From Enterococcus_D entomosocium (GTDB lineage Bacteria > Bacillota > Bacilli > Lactobacillales > Enterococcaceae), in the NCBI RefSeq assembly GCF_030441895.1, contig NZ_JARJAS010000001.1: a DNA stretch of 64,000 nucleotides; one strand, 5' to 3'. A program made the translations under genes and the position numbers. Shown here one piece after another: positions 7,457-16,581 of this stretch (positions are counted from its first letter, which is position 1; every line of letters starts with the position of its first letter). Under the pieces are notes generated by a model. The model was not told where the DNA came from and did not search any database. It saw only the letters and a program-made list of their open reading frames with translations.

Positions 7457-10162
7457 ATGAAAAATAAGACCTATCTTAAAGCAAGTTTGCGAGAGATTCG
7501 CCAATCAAAAGGCCGCTTTATCGCAATCACCTTGATCATTTTTTTAGGAACGTTTCTCTTTGTCGGTGTCAAAGCAACCGGCCCGATCCTGAACCATTCC
7601 GCGAGTGAATATGTCAACGGCCAGCAATTAGCAGATCTGCAAGTCACTTCCACGCTGGGATTGACGAAGGACGACATTGATGCCGCGGAAAAAAGCGCTG
7701 CTCACACAGAAGCCGCCTATCAATTTTATTACGCTGCCAATTCAGATGAAGTCGTGCAAGTGACCTCCTATGACCCCTCACAGGAACTCAACCAGTTACT
7801 GGTGAAGGACGGCCGACTGCCAGAAAAAGCCGATGAAATCGTGCTGGACACCGAAGCAAAAAATTATGGCTGGCAAATAGGTGATACTTTTACGATCGAT
7901 GATGCCGATAATCTGTCGGACAAAGAGTATACGATCGTTGGGTTTGCCACTTCTCCCATTTATATCAGTGCTGCCGAACGGGGCTATGCAAATGTCGGCA
8001 GCGGTGTCGTGACGTACTTTGCTTATGTACCGGAAGAACAGTTCACGATGGAGGTCAAATCGATCCTCTATCTCGCCTTTGATGATGTCGCCGGGCTTGA
8101 AACATACTCCGATACGTACACCGACAAGATGGCAGCCCATCAAGAAACGATTGAGGAACTGTTTGCGGACCGTCCTAAGGAACGCTTAGCAGAAATTCAA
8201 CAAGACGCTTTTGATGAATTAGCCCCTGCAGAAAAAGAAGTCCGCGATGGACAAAAACAGTTAGCTGATGGACAAGCCCAACTGGATCAGGCCAAAGCGG
8301 AACTAGAACAACAGCAAGCCGCCTTGGCACAGCTGCCGCCCGTACAACAAGCAGCCCTCGAAGGCCAATTGGCGGCTGGAGAAGCAGAATTGACACAGCA
8401 GCAAGACCAATTAGATGAACAGCAACAAGAACTAACCGATGCCCAACAAACACTGGCAGAAAAACGGGCAGAGATCGAAGACTTGGCAGAGCCGACGTAT
8501 CTTTACAACCAACGCAAAGACAATCCCGCTTTCCAAGAATATGGTGGGCTGTCTGATCGTATCGCAGCGATCGCCAATGTGTTTCCTGTCTTCTTCTTCT
8601 TTATCGCTGCGTTGATCACCTTTACGACACTGACGCGGATGGTAGAAGAAAACCGCAAAGAGATCGGTACCTTAAAAGCGATGGGCTATGGCAAAGTCGA
8701 GATCTCCCTTAAATATTTGATTTATGCCCTCCTTTCTTCGGCCATTGGCATTATTAGTGGTGCCGTATTAGGAACCGAACTGTTGCCGCGTTTGATCTAT
8801 TTCCTATCCAGCGAACGGTATCTTTTAGACGGGATTCGCGTCTATTATGTCTGGTCGCCAATTATTTTGGCCGCAATCGCCTTTTTACTGGCGACGCTTG
8901 GTGCCTGTCTGTTTGTTCTGATCAAAGAATTGCGGGAAAAACCTGCCCAGCTGCTGCAAGTTCGCGCACCAAAGCCCGGGAAACGGATTTTATTAGAAGC
9001 AATTACCCCCTTATGGTCCCGTTTAAGCTTCAATCAAAAAGTCAGCTTCCGTAACATCTTCCGCTACAAATCGCGAATGATCATGGCAATCATTGGCATC
9101 GCCGGTTGTACGGGACTGATGGTGGCAGGCGTTGGGTTGAAAGATTCTCTAAGTGCCGTGACTGCAAAACAATTTGGGCCCATTACGGATTATCAAGCCG
9201 TCGTGACCTTAAATGATGCGAAGGAAGAAACCGTTGCTGCCGCTGAAACGGTTTTAACAGACGAGCCTCTTTTGACCCATTCGATGCTAGTCTACAATGA
9301 AACGATCGAGATTCGACCGGCTAACCAAGGAAAACAAAGTCTGACCTTGATGGTTCCGGCAGATCAAGATGCTTTTGCAGACTATGTCCATTTGAAAACG
9401 ACGGCAGGACAGAAGCTGTCATTAACAGAGGGTGCCGTGCTGACTATGAAGTACGCAGAATTATATGATTTGCACGTTGGCGATACATTGACCTTCTATA
9501 CCAGCGATCAAGAAGCCTATGAAGTACCTATTAGTGGCATCGCAGAAAATTATTTAGGCAATTCTCTTTATCTGTCGCCGACCGTTTATGAAGAAATCAC
9601 CAATAGTACCTTTGAACCAAATGCGTTCTTAGTCAAAAGCAAGACGATGACGAAAAAACAAGAGGAAGCTTTATCAACAGCCTTGTTAGATACCGACAAA
9701 GTCAAAAACACGACGTTCCTTTCCACTCAGATTAAAATGCAGGATGATTCGATGGGTAACTTGAACGCCATTGTCTTGATCTTAGTTGTATTATCAGGGG
9801 CATTAGCCTTTGTCGTCTTGTATAACTTGACCAACATCAATGTTTCCGAGCGGATTCGCGAGCTTTCTACTATCAAAGTATTAGGGTTTTACAATAAGGA
9901 AGTGACTATGTACATCGTACGAGAAAATATCGTCTTTACGTTATTTGGGATTCTCGCCGGTTACGTGGTAGGTTACTTCTTGACTGACTTTATTTTGATC
10001 CAAGCTTCGATGGAGAACATGGTCTTTCCATTAGTGATCAATTGGCCGGCTTATGCTTTAGCCGGCGGCATGACGATTCTCTTTACGATCATCGTGATGT
10101 ACGTCACCCATGTGAAACTGACTCATGTCAACATGATCGATGCATTGAAATCAAACGAATAA
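7457..10162 (+). CDS. ABC transporter permease, FtsX/MacB family, with periplasmic-type coiled coil
   Basis: 901-residue permease with two FtsX repeats. A first transmembrane helix at about 20-40 is followed by an extracytoplasmic domain including a long Gln/Glu/Ala/Lys coiled coil (about 248-344) of heptad character; then helices near 374-394, 418-444 and 464-489, a second half beginning with a helix near 540-561, another external domain and three helices near 770-791, 821-844 and 861-886. Same layout as large MacB-like exporters of Firmicutes. The coiled coil could reach out to the wall or a partner. Likely forms a dimer with two ATPase subunits. Start ATG at 7457 follows GGAGGATCTG. Confidence 0.9.
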   Translation: MKNKTYLKASLREIRQSKGRFIAITLIIFLGTFLFVGVKATGPILNHSASEYVNGQQLADLQVTSTLGLTKDDIDAAEKSAAHTEAAYQFYYAANSDEVVQVTSYDPSQELNQLLVKDGRLPEKADEIVLDTEAKNYGWQIGDTFTIDDADNLSDKEYTIVGFATSPIYISAAERGYANVGSGVVTYFAYVPEEQFTMEVKSILYLAFDDVAGLETYSDTYTDKMAAHQETIEELFADRPKERLAEIQQDAFDELAPAEKEVRDGQKQLADGQAQLDQAKAELEQQQAALAQLPPVQQAALEGQLAAGEAELTQQQDQLDEQQQELTDAQQTLAEKRAEIEDLAEPTYLYNQRKDNPAFQEYGGLSDRIAAIANVFPVFFFFIAALITFTTLTRMVEENRKEIGTLKAMGYGKVEISLKYLIYALLSSAIGIISGAVLGTELLPRLIYFLSSERYLLDGIRVYYVWSPIILAAIAFLLATLGACLFVLIKELREKPAQLLQVRAPKPGKRILLEAITPLWSRLSFNQKVSFRNIFRYKSRMIMAIIGIAGCTGLMVAGVGLKDSLSAVTAKQFGPITDYQAVVTLNDAKEETVAAAETVLTDEPLLTHSMLVYNETIEIRPANQGKQSLTLMVPADQDAFADYVHLKTTAGQKLSLTEGAVLTMKYAELYDLHVGDTLTFYTSDQEAYEVPISGIAENYLGNSLYLSPTVYEEITNSTFEPNAFLVKSKTMTKKQEEALSTALLDTDKVKNTTFLSTQIKMQDDSMGNLNAIVLILVVLSGALAFVVLYNLTNINVSERIRELSTIKVLGFYNKEVTMYIVRENIVFTLFGILAGYVVGYFLTDFILIQASMENMVFPLVINWPAYALAGGMTILFTIIVMYVTHVKLTHVNMIDALKSNE

Positions 10163-10210
10163 ACTGCTGCTAAAGCGATTTGCTGATCATCCAGCAGCGA
10201 TTTTAGAGAA

Positions 10211-10256
10211 AAGGGTGCCGATCTTGCCAAAATGGCTGAGATCGGCACCCTTTTTT
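10211..10256. terminator. Terminator after the ABC operon
   Basis: GGGTGCCGATCT pairs with AGATCGGCACCC, followed by TTTTTT on the plus strand; the minus side reads CCCTTTTCTC, so it may also help stop guaB transcription. Confidence 0.88.
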
Positions 10257-10258
10257 AG

Positions 10259-10306
10259 AACCAACGCCCCCTCTGTCCACTTTTGAACAGAGGGGGCGTT
10301 GGTTTT
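10259..10306. terminator. Second strong hairpin before guaB
   Basis: An 18-base stem AACCAACGCCCCCTCTGT / ACAGAGGGGGCGTTGGTT with TTTT on the plus side. It directly abuts the guaB stop codon and a parS-like site, and probably serves as the guaB-side terminator even though its minus-strand U-run is poor. Confidence 0.7.
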
Positions 10307-10317
10307 CACGTGAAACA
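10302..10317. other. parS-like ParB binding site
   Basis: GTTTTCACGTGAAACA matches the bacterial parS consensus TGTTTCACGTGAAACA at 14 of 16 positions, with an intact CACGTG core. It sits between the hairpin at 10259 and the guaB stop codon, about 18 kb left of oriC. Confidence 0.72.
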
Positions 10318-10319
10318 TT

Positions 10320-11804
10320 TTATGATTTTACGGAGTAGTTTGGTGCTTCTTTCGTGATTTGAACATCGTGGGGATGTGATTCTTTTAGTCCGTTGCCGCT
10401 CATTTGGATGAATTGTGCTTCATCACGTAATTGCTGCAGATTGCCGGCACCGACATAACCCATCCCTGATTTCAACCCGCCGATCATTTGGAAGATGATA
10501 TCAGAAACGCTGCCTTTATAAGCGACACGTCCTTCAATGCCTTCTGGAACCAATTTGTTGGCTTCATTTACGCCCCCTTGGAAGTAACGGTCGCTGGAGC
10601 CTTTTTCCATTGCCCCCAATGAACCCATTCCGCGGTACGTTTTGAAGCGACGGCCTTGATAGATTTCAAATTCACCTGGTGATTCGTCAGTTCCTGCCAA
10701 CATGCTACCGAGCATTACAGCATGTCCGCCAGCTGCTAAAGCTTTGACGATATCGCCAGAGTACTTGATCCCACCATCGGCAATGATTGCTTTGCCATAT
10801 TGACGTGCCACAGAGGCTGCATCATAGATCGCTGTCAATTGAGGAACTCCGACACCGGCTACCACCCGAGTAGTACAGATCGATCCTGGACCGATCCCGA
10901 CTTTTACGACATCGACACCAGCATCATACAATGCTTTCGTGCCTTCTGCAGTGGCAACATTTCCAGCAATCAATGTCGCTTCTGGGAAATGTGCACGAAT
11001 TTCAGAGATTTTGCGTAAAACACCGGCACTGTGTCCATGGGCAGTATCAATGACGATCGCGTCCACGCCTGCATCCAATAATGCTTGTGCACGTTCAAAG
11101 GTATCGCTGGTAACGCCGACTGCTGCTGCCACTAATAGGCGTCCATGCGTGTCTTTGGCTGCATTCGGGAATTCGATCACTTTTTCAATATCTTTGATGG
11201 TGATCAAACCGCTTAAGATCCCTGCTTCATCAACGATCGGTAATTTTTCGATCTTGTGTTGTTGTAAGATTTTTTCCGCATCTTTCAACGAAGTACCGAC
11301 AGGTGCTGTGATCAATTGGTCTTTGGTCATCACATCATTGATCGGCATCGTATAATCCGTGACAAAACGCATGTCGCGGTTCGTGATGATACCGACTAAT
11401 TTGCGGTTCTCCATCGTTTCTACGATCGGTACCCCGCTGATGCGGTACTTGCTCATCAAATGTTCTGCATCAGCAACTAAGTGACTTGGTGTTAAGAAAA
11501 ACGGATCGATGATCACGCCGCTTTCAGAACGTTTTACTTTGCGCACTTCATCTGCTTGCGCGGCGATACTCATGTTTTTGTGAATCACGCCAAGTCCGCC
11601 TTGACGCGCCATTGAGATCGCCATTTTACTATCAGTTACGGTATCCATACTGGCACTTATGATTGGAATATTTAGTGTAATATTTGGGGCAAGCTGCACT
11701 TTCATATCCACGTCATTTGGCAAGACGTGACTTTCTGCCGGAATCAATAAGACATCATCAAACGTTAACCCTTTTTTTACAAATTTGGTTTCCCAGTTGG
11801 ACAT
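10320..11804 (-). CDS. guaB: IMP dehydrogenase
   Basis: 494-residue enzyme that oxidises IMP to XMP, the committed step of GMP synthesis. TIM-barrel with two inserted CBS domains (about 97-210); catalytic loop GIGPGSICTTRVVAGVG with the nucleophilic Cys near 308, and the flap region GSSDRYFQG. I start at ATG 11804 (MSNWETKF) rather than the GTG at 11816, which overlaps the AAGGAG Shine-Dalgarno sequence. It has its own promoter (TTGACT, 17, TATTTT) and no purine riboswitch is visible in the leader. Leading-strand gene. Confidence 0.97.
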   Translation of the reverse strand: MSNWETKFVKKGLTFDDVLLIPAESHVLPNDVDMKVQLAPNITLNIPIISASMDTVTDSKMAISMARQGGLGVIHKNMSIAAQADEVRKVKRSESGVIIDPFFLTPSHLVADAEHLMSKYRISGVPIVETMENRKLVGIITNRDMRFVTDYTMPINDVMTKDQLITAPVGTSLKDAEKILQQHKIEKLPIVDEAGILSGLITIKDIEKVIEFPNAAKDTHGRLLVAAAVGVTSDTFERAQALLDAGVDAIVIDTAHGHSAGVLRKISEIRAHFPEATLIAGNVATAEGTKALYDAGVDVVKVGIGPGSICTTRVVAGVGVPQLTAIYDAASVARQYGKAIIADGGIKYSGDIVKALAAGGHAVMLGSMLAGTDESPGEFEIYQGRRFKTYRGMGSLGAMEKGSSDRYFQGGVNEANKLVPEGIEGRVAYKGSVSDIIFQMIGGLKSGMGYVGAGNLQQLRDEAQFIQMSGNGLKESHPHDVQITKEAPNYSVKS

Positions 11805-11843
11805 TTTTGTAACCACTCCTTAAAGTTTTTAGGTATTTTAAAA

Positions 11844-11872
11844 AAAATAGCAAAGATTTTTTCATAAGTCAA
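11844..11872 (-). promoter_or_regulatory. guaB promoter
   Basis: On the minus strand TTGACT (11872-11867), 17 bases, TATTTT (11849-11844). The start codon follows about 40 bases downstream. Confidence 0.65.
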
Positions 11873-11942
11873 CCATTCGGAAAGCTTTCTTAATAATCCT
11901 CTTCAAACCTTTGGTCAAATCTCATAATTCGCCATTTTTTCT

Positions 11943-12002
11943 AAAAAAACACGCTGATCGTGCGGTCTTTTTTAACAAAAGAAGGCGCACGATCAACGTG
12001 TA
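11943..12002 (-). terminator. Terminator after the DUF1129 gene
   Basis: ACACGTTGATCGTGCG pairs with CGCACGATCAGCGTGT on the minus strand and is followed by TTTTTTT. Confidence 0.85.
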
Positions 12003-12006
12003 GCCA

Positions 12007-12699
12007 TCAGCCTCTAGGAACAGACAGACTGCTGATGATATTGTATTTGCGTTTCAAGTAGTACTTCGCTGCTAATGCCACTGCCCCGATCAAGGCTTCG
12101 ATCACAGGGTCCACTTGTGGATTCAATGGTGGTTGGATCATCGCAGAAAGCGAGATCACAACGATCCATAGCATGAAGGCTGCGACTAAAATCAAAATGA
12201 TCTTCCACATCTTCGGCCGTTTGCTCTTATCAGCACCCGGGCGTTCATATTGATACATGTATTTGTACATCAAGTAGAAGACCCAACCAGCAAGCATCGC
12301 CATCAAGAAGAGGGTCAATAAGCCATAAGGTTGTGCTTGTCCTCTAGTAAAGATTCCCATAACCCCTAGCATCAACCCAAAAATCCCTAAAATCAGCAAG
12401 GTGTTATCCAACCACATCAAGAAGGGGCCGGATTCTTTTTGCTCAACGGGTTTGTTGATGATGGCTTCGGTACGTTCAGACACTGTACCAAATAATTGGC
12501 GGGCCGTTTTGCCGCCTTTTTGTTCTTTGACTAAGACCGGCAGCATCTCATGCAAGGCAATCGTTTTTTCTTCTTCAGAAAGGTTGGCTGCCTCTAGCGA
12601 TTTTTTTAAATCAAATATATATTGTTGGTTTCGTTTTGTTAATTGTTGTTCTAATTCACGATTTTCGGAAACATAATTTCGCAGAGTTTCTGGTTCCAT
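12007..12699 (-). CDS. DUF1129 family membrane protein
   Basis: 230 residues. The first 100 are soluble and charged, with a helix-rich NLSEEEKTIALHEMLPVL section; then four to five hydrophobic helices, the first two starting around residue 88 (DNTLLILGIFGLMLGVMGIF), broken by a Lys/Arg loop (YERPGADKSKRPKMWK). This is the DUF1129 pattern of Lactobacillales, of unknown function. Start at 12699 has AAGGGAG nine bases upstream. It lies just after ychF in the same direction, with its own terminator, and is the last gene of the rsmG-to-DUF1129 run. Confidence 0.8.
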   Translation of the reverse strand: MEPETLRNYVSENRELEQQLTKRNQQYIFDLKKSLEAANLSEEEKTIALHEMLPVLVKEQKGGKTARQLFGTVSERTEAIINKPVEQKESGPFLMWLDNTLLILGIFGLMLGVMGIFTRGQAQPYGLLTLFLMAMLAGWVFYLMYKYMYQYERPGADKSKRPKMWKIILILVAAFMLWIVVISLSAMIQPPLNPQVDPVIEALIGAVALAAKYYLKRKYNIISSLSVPRG

Positions 12700-12770
12700 G
12701 AATTGATTCTCCCTTCTGCGTTTTCTTCACAATGGACATTTTACCACAAATTCACTGGGAAGAAAGCCCT

Positions 12771-13871
12771 TTATACGTTAAAACGGAACAACATCACGTC
12801 GCCATCTTGCACGACATAATCTTTTCCTTCCAAACGTACCCGACCGGCTTCTTTGGCCGCTTGCATCGTGCCGTATTGGTTCAGATCTTCAAAGGAAACA
12901 GTTTCCGCACGAATAAAGCCGCGCTCAAAGTCCGTATGGATGATCCCCGCTGCTTGCGGTGCTTTGATGCCTTTACGGAACGTCCACGCACGCACTTCTT
13001 GTTCACCAGCGGTAAAGTACGTTGCTAGACCCAGCAAATCATAGGCGGCACGAATCAATTGATCCAACCCTGATTCTTCAATTCCTAATGCTTCTAAAAA
13101 CTCTGCTTTGTCTTCTTCTTCCAGCTCAGCGATCTCTTCTTCAGCACGAGCACTGATGACGATCACTTCCGCATTTTCGCTTGCTGCAAATTCTTTCACT
13201 TTGTTGACATAGTCATTGGTTTCATAGTCTGCCACGTCTTCTTCTGCTACGTTGGCAACGTATAAGACTGGTTTGGTCGTTAGTAAAAACAAACTTTTGA
13301 CGATGCGCTGTTCTTCATCTGTAAATTCGATCGAACGAGCAGAGATCCCTTCTTCTAAGACCGGTTTGATCTTATCAAGAACGGCCAGTTCCGCAACTGC
13401 ATCTTTGTCTTTGGTTTTGGCAATTTTTGCGACCCGAGTATAGCGCTTGTTGACGGATTCTAAATCCGCTAAAACCAACTCCAAATTGATGGTGTCGATA
13501 TCAGCTAATGGGTCCACGCGGCCTTCCACGTGGGTGATGTTGTCATCGTCGAAACAACGAACGACATGACAGATCGCATCCACTTGGCGGATATGGCTCA
13601 AAAATTGGTTACCTAATCCTTCCCCTTTGCTGGCACCGCGGACGATTCCGGCAATATCCGTAAATTCAAAGGTGGTTGGGACCGTCTTTTTCGGACGGAC
13701 TAATTCTGTTAAACGCTGTAAGCGCCAATCTGGCACTTCCACCATTCCTACATTCGGATCGATCGTCGCAAACGGGTAGTTTGCGGCTTCTGCTCCTGCT
13801 TTGGTTATTGCATTAAATAAAGTAGATTTGCCCACATTTGGCAATCCAACGATTCCGGCAGTTAACGCCAT
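12771..13871 (-). CDS. ychF: Redox-regulated ATPase YchF
   Basis: 366-residue OLA1/YchF-type P-loop protein that prefers ATP over GTP and associates with ribosomes and stress response. Walker A GLPNVGKST is at 9-17; G3 region DIAGIVRGASKGEGLGNQFL; a helical domain in the middle and a C-terminal TGS domain ending EGKDYVVQDGDVMLFRFNV. The Shine-Dalgarno sequence is weak (AGTGAAGTG), which suggests coupling to the DUF951 gene eight bases upstream. Length and order match the family fully. Confidence 0.96.
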   Translation of the reverse strand: MALTAGIVGLPNVGKSTLFNAITKAGAEAANYPFATIDPNVGMVEVPDWRLQRLTELVRPKKTVPTTFEFTDIAGIVRGASKGEGLGNQFLSHIRQVDAICHVVRCFDDDNITHVEGRVDPLADIDTINLELVLADLESVNKRYTRVAKIAKTKDKDAVAELAVLDKIKPVLEEGISARSIEFTDEEQRIVKSLFLLTTKPVLYVANVAEEDVADYETNDYVNKVKEFAASENAEVIVISARAEEEIAELEEEDKAEFLEALGIEESGLDQLIRAAYDLLGLATYFTAGEQEVRAWTFRKGIKAPQAAGIIHTDFERGFIRAETVSFEDLNQYGTMQAAKEAGRVRLEGKDYVVQDGDVMLFRFNV

Positions 13872-13879
13872 GCTTCACT

Positions 13880-14068
13880 TCACTCTTTCTCTTTTTTTTC
13901 TAGGATTTTCTTCATCTTTTTATCAAATTCTCGGCGCGTCATCATGACGATGTGGCCGCAATTCGTACACTTTATTTTGATGTCTGCCCCCATGCGGATG
14001 ATTTCCCAACGATTGGCTTTGCAGGCATGCGGTTTTTTCATTTCGACAATATCCCCAAGATCATACAT
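13880..14068 (-). CDS. DUF951 small zinc-ribbon-like protein
   Basis: 62 residues, MYDLGDIVEMKKPHACKANRW followed by an IKCTNCGH motif and a Lys-rich tail. The Cys residues (HAC, CTNC) may hold a metal. DUF951 genes sit between parB and ychF in many Firmicutes and have no proven function. I place the start at 14068 (AGGTGATAAAG ATG); the longer frame from 14092 would overlap parB. Part of the rsmG-parA-parB-ychF transcription unit. Confidence 0.88.
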   Translation of the reverse strand: MYDLGDIVEMKKPHACKANRWEIIRMGADIKIKCTNCGHIVMMTRREFDKKMKKILEKKEKE

Positions 14069-14078
14069 CTTTATCACC

Positions 14079-14969
14079 TCAAGCTTCATCAAATTGAATG
14101 TTCAATAAATCTAAAATACGGGTTAAATCTTTTTGTGACAGGTATTCGATCTCGATTTTTCCTTTGCCTTCTTTTTCGCGGATCTCGACATTCGTGCCGA
14201 ATTTATCCATCAACCGTTCTTCGCTTTCTCGTAAATAGTACGGTTTTTCCCGAATCAGACGCGGCACTTTTTTCTTTTCGTTTTTCGTGTCGTTCATCTC
14301 AGCGACCATTTGTTCTAATTGGCGGACTGTCAGATTTTCTTTGACACAACGATTGGCTAATTTTAAGATCTGTTCTTTGTTTTTCAAGCCTAATAATGTC
14401 CGGGCTTGCCCCATAGACAAACGGTCATCTTGAACCATTTCTTTGACGAGTTTCGGCAAGGACAGTAACCGCAAATAATTGGCGATATACGGGCGGCTTT
14501 TCCCTAAACGTTCAGCGACTTGTGCTTGGGTCAATTTCAAGTTCTTCATCAGCATGTCATAGGCTTCTGCTTCTTCTAAAGGATTTAAATCTTCCCGCTG
14601 CAAGTTTTCTAAAACGGCGACTTGCATCATCGCTTCTTCATCAAAATTGCGGATGATGGCTGGGATCGTTTCCTTGCCAGCTAATTTGGACGCTCGAAAC
14701 CGGCGTTCACCAGCAATGATCTCATAGCCTTTGACGGATGATTGCCGCACGATGATCGGTTGAAAGACCCCCGAATGCTGGATCGAATTGGCCAGTTCTT
14801 GTAATGAAAGCTCATCAAAGGTTTTTCGCGGTTGATAAGGGTTGGGTCTTAATTCGTTTAAAGGCAGTTCAACGACTTTTTCTGTCTTGATATCGACTTC
14901 TTCTAACCCTTGCAGGTCTTGAAACAACGCATCGATCCCACGCCCTAATCCTTTCCCTTTATTCTTCAC
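14079..14969 (-). CDS. parB: Chromosome partitioning protein ParB (Spo0J)
   Basis: 296-residue CTP-dependent DNA clamp that loads at parS and recruits SMC. N-terminal KGLGRGIDALF contacts ParA; CTP-binding motifs GERRFR at 88-93 and ENLQREDLNP at 121-130; helix-turn-helix about 147-166 (TQAQVAERLGKSRPYIANYL), the parS reader; C-terminal dimer domain. Overlaps the parA end by 11 bases. Four parS-like sites occur in the window at 10302, 16730, 37513 and 38471. Only one ParB-type gene is seen, so no separate Noc nucleoid-occlusion paralogue is adjacent. Confidence 0.95.
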   Translation of the reverse strand: MKNKGKGLGRGIDALFQDLQGLEEVDIKTEKVVELPLNELRPNPYQPRKTFDELSLQELANSIQHSGVFQPIIVRQSSVKGYEIIAGERRFRASKLAGKETIPAIIRNFDEEAMMQVAVLENLQREDLNPLEEAEAYDMLMKNLKLTQAQVAERLGKSRPYIANYLRLLSLPKLVKEMVQDDRLSMGQARTLLGLKNKEQILKLANRCVKENLTVRQLEQMVAEMNDTKNEKKKVPRLIREKPYYLRESEERLMDKFGTNVEIREKEGKGKIEIEYLSQKDLTRILDLLNIQFDEA

Positions 14970-15723
14970 GGGCTAACACTTCCTTTGCTAACGTCTGATA
15001 GACTTCGGCTCCTTTTGAGCGTGGATCATAATCAATGATCGACAATCCATGACTAGGTGCTTCAGACAACCGGATATTCCGCGGAATAATGGTTTCGTAT
15101 ACTTTTTCTTGGAAATAGCGGCGGACTTCTTCCACGACTTCCGCGCCTAAGTTCGTGCGGGCATCATACATCGTCAGTAAGACCCCTTCGATCTCTAACT
15201 CAGGGTTAAAATGTTTTTGTACTAAACGCACGGTATTCAATAGTTGGCTCAGCCCTTCCAATGCATAGTACTCACACTGGACTGGGATCAAAATCGAATC
15301 ACTGGCGGTAAAGGCATTGATCGTCAAATGACCTAAAGATGGCGGGCAATCGATAAAGATATAATCGTATTGTTCTTTGATTTCATTCAAAGCCGATTTC
15401 AATCGAGATTCCCGTGCCATCATGGAGGTCAATTCAATTTCCGCACCAGCTAATTGGATCGTCGCTGGAACGATATCCAAGTTTTCTCGGCTGCTAGGTA
15501 AAATCGCTTCAACGATCGGTGTTTCATTGACTAATACATCATAGATGTCTTGTTCCACATCTGGTTTGCGAATGCCGACACCGCTTGTGGCGTTGCCTTG
15601 GGCATCAATATCTACGAGTAACACTTTTTTGCCGACAAATGCTAAGGACGCACCTAGGTTCACCGTTGTGGTGGTTTTGCCTACGCCGCCTTTTTGGTTT
15701 GCAACAGAAATAATACGGGCCAT
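14959..15723 (-). CDS. parA: Chromosome partitioning ATPase ParA (Soj)
   Basis: 254-residue ParA/MinD ATPase with deviant Walker A KGGVGKTTTTVNLG near residues 11-24, Walker B YIFIDCPPSLG and the LLTMYDARTNL segment. It cooperates with ParB in origin segregation and in bacilli also modulates DnaA. AGGAGG is seven bases before the ATG at 15723. Lies between rsmG (11-base gap) and parB (overlap), an arrangement conserved around Firmicute origins. Confidence 0.95.
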   Translation of the reverse strand: MARIISVANQKGGVGKTTTTVNLGASLAFVGKKVLLVDIDAQGNATSGVGIRKPDVEQDIYDVLVNETPIVEAILPSSRENLDIVPATIQLAGAEIELTSMMARESRLKSALNEIKEQYDYIFIDCPPSLGHLTINAFTASDSILIPVQCEYYALEGLSQLLNTVRLVQKHFNPELEIEGVLLTMYDARTNLGAEVVEEVRRYFQEKVYETIIPRNIRLSEAPSHGLSIIDYDPRSKGAEVYQTLAKEVLAREE

Positions 15724-15734
15724 TGATTTTCCTC

Positions 15735-16451
15735 CTATTTAATTGGTTGTTTCGCTGGCATTCCCGGTTTGCGGGGGTATTTCTTTGGCGTTTCTTTTTT
15801 CTTTTGAATGATCAAAAGATGGCGTTCATCGCCGCTGACCGGTAAGGTAAAGCTTTTTTCTTCAATAAATTTGCCGCCTAAGAGTGAGATCGCTGGTTTG
15901 GCTTCAACCAGTTCTTCCTCGCTTTTGGCAGCTTTGAGCGCATAAAAATAGCCTGCTTTTTTCACCAATGGCACACAGAGTTCCGTTAACACATTCAAAC
16001 GGGCAACCGCTCGAGCGGTCACATAATCGAATTGCCCACGAAATTGCGGGTTTTGACCAAATGTTTCTGCACGGTCATGGTACAAGTGGACATTTTCCAA
16101 TTGTAGATCCGTCACAAGAGTTTGTAAAAAGGTGATGCGCTTATTTAAAGAGTCGACGATCGTCACTTCTAATTCAGGAAACACGATTTTTAGTGGAATA
16201 CTTGGAAAGCCAGCACCTGAACCGACATCGCACAAATGACTTTGCGGGTCAAAGGCGGTTTCAAAAGCTAAGGAAACAGAATCGTAGAAATGCTTTAAAT
16301 ACACTTCTGATTTTTCCGTGATTGCGGTTAGATTCATCTTCTGATTCCATTCGACTAAACGCTCGAAATAGACAGCGAATTTTTCCATTTGTTCTTCGGT
16401 TAAAACGATCCCGTTTTTGCGTAATTCTTCATGAAATTCTTCAGGTAGCAT
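15735..16451 (-). CDS. rsmG: 16S rRNA (guanine-N7) methyltransferase RsmG
   Basis: 238-residue SAM methyltransferase that modifies G527 of 16S rRNA (E. coli numbering); loss gives low-level streptomycin resistance in other bacteria. The SAM site CDVGSGAGFPSIPLKI lies near 74-89, and the conserved NLTAI precedes it. First gene of the rsmG-parA-parB-DUF951-ychF run. A promoter at 16505-16533 and a parS-half-site inverted repeat in the leader stand upstream. AAAGGA precedes the ATG. Confidence 0.95.
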   Translation of the reverse strand: MLPEEFHEELRKNGIVLTEEQMEKFAVYFERLVEWNQKMNLTAITEKSEVYLKHFYDSVSLAFETAFDPQSHLCDVGSGAGFPSIPLKIVFPELEVTIVDSLNKRITFLQTLVTDLQLENVHLYHDRAETFGQNPQFRGQFDYVTARAVARLNVLTELCVPLVKKAGYFYALKAAKSEEELVEAKPAISLLGGKFIEEKSFTLPVSGDERHLLIIQKKKETPKKYPRKPGMPAKQPIK

Positions 16452-16469
16452 AACGAATCCTTTCTATTT

Positions 16470-16493
16470 TGTGAAACAGAAAAATGTTTCACA
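16470..16493. repeat. Everted parS half-sites in the rsmG-parAB leader
   Basis: TGTGAAACA (16470-16478), six A/G bases, TGTTTCACA (16485-16493): a perfect 9-base inverted repeat made of the two parS half-sites in swapped order. It lies between the rsmG promoter and start codon, so it could be a ParB-bound operator or an mRNA hairpin. Function is inferred. Confidence 0.6.
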
Positions 16494-16504
16494 GACTAGT
16501 TCCT

Positions 16505-16533
16505 ACTTTAACGCAAAAAGCAATGTGATGCAA
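16505..16533 (-). promoter_or_regulatory. Promoter of the rsmG-parA-parB run
   Basis: Minus strand TTGCAT (16533-16528), 17 bases, TAAAGT (16510-16505). Predicted start near 16498 places the everted repeat at about +5 to +28. Confidence 0.6.
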
Positions 16534-16581
16534 TAGCCAGACATTGCTTTCTAGGAGAATTTACCATTTTTTAACTGGGGC

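Noticed and set aside
11820..11943. Purine riboswitch before guaB
   Set aside because: No conserved purine-aptamer core is visible; only a sigma-A promoter.
12732..13443. Rightward open frames over ychF
   Set aside because: Shadows of a well-defined GTPase gene on the other strand.
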